The notes under the pieces are model-generated. The model saw only the letters and a list, made by a program, of their open reading frames with translations, was not told where the DNA came from and did not search any database. The translations under genes were made by a program, and so were the position numbers. Below, piece after piece: positions 7,393-11,231 of a stretch of 11,231 nucleotides of DNA. Where the stretch lies: positions 1 through 11,231 of the forward strand of contig JAEZFF010000079.1 in the NCBI GenBank assembly GCA_023417635.1. The letters are read 5' to 3'. The stretch comes from Bacillota bacterium. GTDB lineage: Bacteria; Bacillota; Clostridia; Oscillospirales; Acutalibacteraceae. Position 1 is the first letter of the stretch. Each line of letters begins with the position of its first letter.

Positions 7393-8124
7393 TCAGTGCA
7401 GTCGGGAAATGTACCACTGAATGCCGGCGGCAATCTGGCTTTGAAACGCAAGTTCCAGCAGGCAGGCGGCGCAGAGGTACGGCCCCATAGGCATATACTG
7501 GTCGGGCTTTATTTTGTGCATCAGCATTAAAACGATAAAGTGAACCCCTGCAAGCAGAATGCCAATAAGGAACACAGCAAGTACGTTTGGAAATCCACAC
7601 AGAAAGCCGATGACAGCGAAGATTTTTACATCGCCGAAGCCAATGCTTTCCCGGCGGTAAATCAGCTTGCCGATCAGGCCAATCAGAAGCCAGAGGCCGC
7701 CGCCTATTAGAGCGCCGAGGAGCGGTGAAAAAGCGGAGCTGTAAAAATCTGCGCGGCCGCAAAGTGTCAGTACATAAAGGATAGCCGCGGGAAACAAAGC
7801 AGCCGGCAGGCACTGGTCTGGGATGATGTGATATTTCAGGTCTGAAACAGCTGCGAACGTAAGCGGCAGCAAAGCAGCACAGAGAAGAAAAAACGCTGCA
7901 TTCGGCGCATGGTACTGAAACCCCAGCAGAAGAAAGCCTGCACTGAAAACAAAGCCGAGCGCCACGCCGTGCGGTGCGGGGGAAAGGCGCTGCCCAAGCA
8001 GCTCAGGAGACGGAGTTTCTCCGTAGTCGCAGAGCCAGCGGGCGGGCACACGGTTAAAAACCGCGAGGGAAAGGAAGCCCGCGGCGAACCCCGCAGCCGG
8101 GTACAGCAGGAGCCATGGCGTCAT
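7393..8124 (-). CDS. pilD: Prepilin peptidase (type IV leader peptidase, A24 aspartic protease family)
   Basis: This integral membrane protease removes the charged leader of prepilins at the Gly-Phe junction; canonical members also N-methylate the new terminus. It has 243 residues and about seven or eight hydrophobic segments. The two catalytic aspartates are visible: Asp95 in AVSDLKYHIIPD and Asp165 in the GxGD motif GFGD (162-165). The C-terminal MPMGPYL (211-217) corresponds to the conserved PxGP region. The N-terminus keeps GFLSLAVFNRVP, a version of the usual GSFLNVVIYRLP, but the following cytoplasmic loop has only one cysteine (Cys32) and lacks the paired CxxC motifs of PilD. Its ATG overlaps the stop of the PilO-like gene as ATGA, indicating translational coupling. 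It is the only processing enzyme in view and the pilin lies in the same locus. Confidence 0.93.
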   Translation of the reverse strand: MTPWLLLYPAAGFAAGFLSLAVFNRVPARWLCDYGETPSPELLGQRLSPAPHGVALGFVFSAGFLLLGFQYHAPNAAFFLLCAALLPLTFAAVSDLKYHIIPDQCLPAALFPAAILYVLTLCGRADFYSSAFSPLLGALIGGGLWLLIGLIGKLIYRRESIGFGDVKIFAVIGFLCGFPNVLAVFLIGILLAGVHFIVLMLMHKIKPDQYMPMGPYLCAACLLELAFQSQIAAGIQWYISRLH

Positions 8125-8720
8125 GAGGTGACCTTCACTTTGGCAGGCGCGTTGCTGGCGGCAAAGTAGTAGGCATCCATTTTCAGCGTAACCGTGTAAA
8201 TCCCTGTGAAGGTGTTGCTTTCGTTCTGCTTTGGGGCAGCGCTGATTCCCGTTATGTAATAGACGGCGCTGGTGCCTTTTTCAAGATAATGCAGCATCGT
8301 GACCAGCTGGTTTTCTTTGCAGTCGGCGGTGACGGTGAGGGATACGGTCTTCAGCAGGCGGCCGGAAGAAGTCTTTTTCGCTGTGCTGACCTCGTCTTCG
8401 GAAGTGACGGTTTTTGTAGTGATTCCCGAAGCGTGGAAGGCGCTGATGAGGTCGTCGTTTAGCTCTGCCGGCGGGACGCCCGTTTTTTTGCCGGAGGCTT
8501 TCACCTGGTCTTTCAGGCTGGAAATGTTTTTCTTTACATCGGCTTCTTTAAAAATCTGGTTACGGTAATAGGAGAGCTGTTCGGTGTTTTCCTCGTGCTT
8601 TTGGTTCATAGAATTGGTCTGTGTGGAAAGGTTCCCATAGAAAAGCCCGTAGTAAAAGGCAAGAATGACGGCAACAGCCAAGGCACAAATCAGCACGCCG
8701 GATATTTTAGCATTTTTCAT
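8121..8720 (-). CDS. pilO: PilO-like type IV pilus alignment-complex protein
   Basis: This is a bitopic membrane protein expected to partner PilN in the alignment complex that links PilM/PilB/PilC in the cytoplasm to the pilus outside. From the ATG at 8720 it has 199 residues: a short basic N-terminus, one transmembrane helix (about 6-28), a predicted coiled coil (about 30-75) and an alpha/beta domain (about 85-190) consistent with the PilO ferredoxin-like fold. Sequence similarity to known PilO is weak by eye. The call rests mainly on topology, length and position directly after PilMN. An upstream in-frame ATG would add 25 residues inside pilMN, but GGAGG six bases before the 8720 ATG and the ATGA overlap with the pilMN stop fix the chosen start. 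It overlaps pilD by another ATGA. Confidence 0.8.
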   Translation of the reverse strand: MKNAKISGVLICALAVAVILAFYYGLFYGNLSTQTNSMNQKHEENTEQLSYYRNQIFKEADVKKNISSLKDQVKASGKKTGVPPAELNDDLISAFHASGITTKTVTSEDEVSTAKKTSSGRLLKTVSLTVTADCKENQLVTMLHYLEKGTSAVYYITGISAAPKQNESNTFTGIYTVTLKMDAYYFAASNAPAKVKVTS

Positions 8721-10357
8721 TTTCCGCCTCCGTTTGCAGAACTGGTCATAAACGGCTTGTAGTTGCGGATATACAGCGCCGCAGAGCATTGCCACTTATT
8801 TGTTTTAGGGTCGATGGCGGCACTGAAAGGAATTAGAACGTCGAAGTAGTTGGCGGCGGCCACGGCCTTCCGCGCATCGTTGAACTGTTCGAAGCTGGTA
8901 GTTGTGAACGAAAGGACAATGGTGCCCTTGGTGCCGTCAACCTGGCAGTTCGTAATGGACGCAATCTGCGGGATTAATTCCGCGTGCAGTTTGGTGACGG
9001 CCTCTTCCATCTTGGACTTCTGGTACGGCAGCAGGTTTTCGTCGGCTTTCAGCGCTTTCAGCTGCGTCTGGAGGCTGTCCTGTTGGGCGAGAACCCCTTT
9101 GATTTCGGTAATTTCCGGCGCATTCAGGGCATTTTCGTCCGAATGCACCTGCTGTGCGGCGACAAGGTACATAATGGGCTGTATTGCCATAACCAGCGCG
9201 GCAACCACAATCATGCCGACGCACAGCACAACATTCAGCTGGTGGCTGCCAAAGCTTGTCTTGACGTTCAGCATGTAGTCGACTGGCGTGTGCGGAAGAA
9301 GCAGGCCTTCCAAGGTGAAAAAGTCAATCGGGTGGCACCCGGCTGCGCTGGCTGTCGGCTCAATGGCAACGCTTGTCTTGTAGCGCTGCGAAGTGATTTC
9401 TACGTTTTCAAACGGCACGCCGATGCCGAGGTTTTCAGCATATTTCAAAAAATCCGGGTGCGCGGCAACGGCGCCGCTCACGATAATTTTTTCCGGCTCC
9501 AAACGTTCGGAGGAAAGGACCACGCGCGTGTTGCGCACCGCTTCAGCGGCCGCAGACTCCAGCAGGATGCCGATTTGCGCGGCGGCATTGTCGGAAACAA
9601 TGCCTTTCCCGGCGTTCAGCAGAAAACCGGGCTGTGCCATCTGGTGCAGGGCTTCTTCATAGGTGCAGCTTTCTTCCCGGCGCAGCATTTCCAAGATTTC
9701 AAGCCACACGGAGCTGAACTCTTTCTGGAAAATCGGGTAACCGTTGGTGAAGACCATAACGCTTACATGCTCGTACCCAACGTCAATAACGGCAACCGTG
9801 CGGTTTTTATACATATAGCTTTTTGCCGAAAGGCCAATGGCGTTCTGGCAGGTGCTCATCATACCGCTCAGCAGCGGGCAGATTTTTGTCACGCGGATTC
9901 CCACATGGTGGAACTCCTGCGAAATAGAGTCAATAATGGGCTGCGGCACAGCATAAAAGACGGCCTTCAGCTGGCCGCTTGCGGCTTCTTTGTAGCCGTA
10001 CTCGCGTGTTGCAATAAAGTAACTGCTTGGGTCATCCTGCAGAAAAGTCTGGGCTTCCAGCTTTGCAAATTTTTGCAGGTCGGCGGTTTTTGCCGGCAGA
10101 TGCTTAAACTCCTTGATAACGACGGTGTTGCTGTCCAGGCAGAAAATTACGTTGTTGCCGGTTAAGTTGGAGCTTCGTATGCAGTGTGCGGCAAAGACCG
10201 CAAGTTCGTGCATCTGCGCAAGGGCTTTGTCCTCACCGCGGAGGGTTTCCGGCAGAGGGAAAACGAGCGGTGTGTCAAAAATATTCTGCCTGCCGTTTTT
10301 GCGGGAAGGCGTCAGCAGCAGAAGATTTTCAGTCAGCTGTAAAAAGATGTTTTTCAA
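8717..10357 (-). CDS. pilMN: PilM-PilN fusion protein of the type IV pilus alignment complex
   Basis: One 546-residue frame joins two proteins that are usually separate. Residues 1 to about 345 are the actin-like cytoplasmic PilM part: VAVIDVGYEHVSVMVF (188-203) fits a phosphate-binding strand, and IIVSGAVAAHPDFLKYAENL (291-310) fits the adenosine motif of the actin/FtsA fold. A single transmembrane helix lies at about 374-400. The remainder is PilN-like, with a coiled coil (about 405-460) and a small alpha/beta domain (about 465-535). The N-terminal phosphate motif, normally GIDIG/S-type, reads IFLQLTENLLLL and has lost its Asp. The start is TTG at 10357, supported by GAGGTG five bases upstream; the next Met is residue 49. 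PilM normally binds the cytoplasmic tail of PilN, so fusion would fix this pairing. Related fusions are, to my knowledge, annotated in some Clostridia pilus clusters. Confidence 0.9.
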   Translation of the reverse strand: MKNIFLQLTENLLLLTPSRKNGRQNIFDTPLVFPLPETLRGEDKALAQMHELAVFAAHCIRSSNLTGNNVIFCLDSNTVVIKEFKHLPAKTADLQKFAKLEAQTFLQDDPSSYFIATREYGYKEAASGQLKAVFYAVPQPIIDSISQEFHHVGIRVTKICPLLSGMMSTCQNAIGLSAKSYMYKNRTVAVIDVGYEHVSVMVFTNGYPIFQKEFSSVWLEILEMLRREESCTYEEALHQMAQPGFLLNAGKGIVSDNAAAQIGILLESAAAEAVRNTRVVLSSERLEPEKIIVSGAVAAHPDFLKYAENLGIGVPFENVEITSQRYKTSVAIEPTASAAGCHPIDFFTLEGLLLPHTPVDYMLNVKTSFGSHQLNVVLCVGMIVVAALVMAIQPIMYLVAAQQVHSDENALNAPEITEIKGVLAQQDSLQTQLKALKADENLLPYQKSKMEEAVTKLHAELIPQIASITNCQVDGTKGTIVLSFTTTSFEQFNDARKAVAAANYFDVLIPFSAAIDPKTNKWQCSAALYIRNYKPFMTSSANGGGK

Positions 10358-10446
10358 GTCCTCACCTCGCGAAAAATTTTGGTTCCATAATATTTACACT
10401 TCTGTGTTTTGCTTCTTTAGAAATTTCTGCTGAATACAGCAAAAGA

Positions 10447-10474
10447 GCAAAAGCCCGCCGAAGCGGGCTTTTGC
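10447..10474 (-). terminator. Rho-independent terminator with UUCG tetraloop after the pilin gene
   Basis: On the minus strand, perfect 12-base arms GCAAAAGCCCGC and GCGGGCTTTTGC (10447-10474) are closed by TTCG, giving the very stable C(UUCG)G tetraloop. The T tract includes the last bases of the stem plus TCTTTTGC, so it is not a long pure run and some read-through into pilMN is likely. It lies about 30 bases after the pilin stop and about 90 before the pilMN start. No convincing separate promoter for pilMN was seen between them. Confidence 0.8.
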
Positions 10475-10483
10475 GTGATTGCG

Positions 10484-10500
10484 CTACATAGGCTATGTAG
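10484..10500. repeat. Short perfect inverted repeat after the pilin stop
   Basis: Eight-base arms CTACATAG and CTATGTAG are separated by one base. It lies five bases past the pilin stop codon and upstream of the terminator. It could form a small 3' hairpin (with some arm bases unpaired) that helps stabilise pilin mRNA. The role is inferred. Confidence 0.5.
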
Positions 10501-10505
10501 AATTA

Positions 10506-11021
10506 TCACTTTACTGTTATATCTAATTTATCGCCGTTTATCGTATAAGTTGTACCACCTGTTGTAAGCGCACCACCATTTGCAGGGCTAATAACAGTGC
10601 CGTTGGCATCTTTGCTATCTTTGTCGACAGCTGTTACTTTCCCATTATCTAGGTCAATGATGAATTTAGAATCTTGAACTTTTGGCTTTGTAATGACATT
10701 TGGGTCAACGCCATAGGTTTCCAGCAACTTCTTAAGATCACCACCGGTACCAAGTGCAGTTACACGGTCAGATTTATTTGTAGAATTTGCGGCTACTTCG
10801 GACTCTGCCGTCTTAATTGCATTTTCAACGGACTGCGCGTTGGTCATGTCGGTCGACTTGTTTGCATTGTTAATAACGTTTACTACGGTCGGAATGGCGA
10901 TGGCGGCAATAATTGCCAGAACCGCGATGACAATGACCAGTTCAACGAGAGTAAAGCCTTTTTTACTGTTCTTTTTCTGCAGAACGGCTGATTTTGCAGA
11001 AAGGTTCGCTTTGATAGACAT
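10506..11021 (-). CDS. pilA: Type IV prepilin, major-pilin-like
   Basis: This is the structural subunit of the pilus. From the ATG at 11021 it has 171 residues. The class III leader is 22 residues long, polar and basic, ending NSKKG. Cleavage after Gly22 would expose FTLVELVIVIAVLAIIAAI, with Phe+1 and Glu+5 as in N-methylated pilins, followed by IPTVVNVINNANKSTD of the long N-terminal helix. The 149-residue mature protein has a small head with many Gly, Thr, Asp and Asn and no cysteine, so there is no disulfide D-loop. An upstream ATG (11081) would add 20 residues, but AAGGGG nine bases before 11021 supports the shorter form. It is first in the pilus locus, behind its own strong promoter and followed by a terminator, as expected for an abundant major pilin. 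Confidence 0.93.
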   Translation of the reverse strand: MSIKANLSAKSAVLQKKNSKKGFTLVELVIVIAVLAIIAAIAIPTVVNVINNANKSTDMTNAQSVENAIKTAESEVAANSTNKSDRVTALGTGGDLKKLLETYGVDPNVITKPKVQDSKFIIDLDNGKVTAVDKDSKDANGTVISPANGGALTTGGTTYTINGDKLDITVK

Positions 11022-11135
11022 AAAGATTATCCCCTTCCAAAAATAAAGTTGTTTGTTAAGCTTCCATCGTCTGTACACCAAAATCTTTTACGCCGCCCGT
11101 TCTTACCGTTCGGCCCCAAGGAGATGTGCGGTGCG

Positions 11136-11156
11136 GAATATTCGTCTTAAATATTC
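11136..11156. repeat. Inverted repeat in the pilin leader
   Basis: Perfect seven-base arms GAATATT and AATATTC flank a seven-base loop. The element lies about 15-35 nt into the predicted pilin transcript and could form an AT-rich stem-loop at its 5' end or act as a protein-binding site. Confidence 0.5.
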
Positions 11157-11177
11157 TTCTGGAAAACTTACAACCAT

Positions 11178-11206
11178 ATATTGCCACATTAGAGAGGCAT
11201 TGTCAA
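11178..11206 (-). promoter_or_regulatory. Sigma-A-type promoter for the pilin gene
   Basis: On the minus strand there is a perfect -35 TTGACA (11201-11206), a 17-base spacer and -10 CAATAT (11178-11183), with TG one base upstream of the -10 (extended -10). Transcription would start near 11171, giving a leader of about 150 nt before the pilin ATG. It is the only strong promoter seen for the pilus locus and may serve the whole operon through terminator read-through. Confidence 0.7.
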
Positions 11207-11208
11207 TA

Positions 11209-11230
11209 GCATATTAACACAAATTAATGC
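11209..11230. promoter_or_regulatory. Imperfect palindrome immediately upstream of the pilin -35 box
   Basis: The AT-rich element begins GCATATTAA, ends TTAATGC, and has ACACAA between; the arms pair except for an inserted AT. It lies three bases upstream of the -35 box, a normal place for an activator or repressor site. No regulator can be named. Confidence 0.35.
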
Positions 11231-11231
11231 G

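Noticed and set aside
8721..8795. Twenty-five-residue N-terminal extension of the PilO-like protein
   Set aside because: It lies inside pilMN in another frame, and GGAGG plus the ATGA stop-start overlap identify 8720 as the start.
8984..10165. Plus-strand 393-codon frame opposite pilMN
   Set aside because: It mirrors the coding strand's codon bias, shows no recognisable domain, and lies wholly inside a supported gene.
10358..10446. Separate promoter for pilMN
   Set aside because: Only AT-rich -10-like words (TATTAT, TAAATA) were found, with no -35 partner at suitable spacing. Not convincing enough to annotate.
11022..11081. Twenty-residue N-terminal extension of the pilin
   Set aside because: It has no good ribosome binding site, would bury the prepilin leader in a 42-residue presequence, and the ATG at 11021 has AAGGGG upstream.
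11022..11180. Cyclic di-GMP (GEMM-I) riboswitch in the pilin leader
   Set aside because: The conserved GGCAAACC and GACGCAAAGCC segments are absent. A different or novel class is not excluded, but no known class was recognised.

Overview
The window looks like a chromosomal segment of a low-to-mid GC Gram-positive anaerobe of the class Clostridia, possibly Oscillospiraceae-like. This is inferred from strong AAGGAG-type ribosome binding sites, sigma-A-like promoters, a compact type IV pilus (T4P) locus with no secretin or PilP gene in view, and the protein styles. No species can be named from sequence alone.

Layout. Positions 11-1841 hold two housekeeping genes on the minus strand: pgk (glycolysis), which has its own near-consensus promoter, and upstream of it trmL (tRNA wobble 2'-O-methylation). 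Divergent from trmL is a 59-codon gene on the plus strand (1976-2155) for a small glycine-rich, probably membrane-inserted protein of unknown function. It ends at a symmetrical terminator shared with the convergent minus-strand gene for an AraC-type regulator with a GyrI-like ligand domain (2249-3106). No RNA genes, insertion sequences, CRISPR arrays or origins were seen.

Positions 3227-11231 are one minus-strand type IV pilus locus. In transcription order it runs: promoter and about 150-nt leader, major-type prepilin, hairpin terminator, PilM-PilN fusion, PilO-like protein, prepilin peptidase (PilD), extension ATPase (PilB), retraction ATPase (PilT), platform protein (PilC), terminator. PilD would cut the prepilin. 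PilB and PilT would drive extension and retraction through PilC. The PilMN fusion and the PilO-like protein would form the inner alignment complex. The terminator between the pilin and the machinery genes suggests that pilin is made in large excess over machine parts.

The pilus locus is a recognisable system, not a new one. The points that deserve a second look are: a pilC reading frame whose conserved N-terminus extends about 33 codons upstream of the first ATG with no ATG, GTG or TTG available; the PilM-PilN fusion with a degraded nucleotide motif; a PilB with a textbook tandem c-di-GMP-binding MshEN motif; a PilD lacking the N-terminal cysteine (zinc) motif; and the structured pilin leader. 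There is no gene-free stretch longer than 300 bases.
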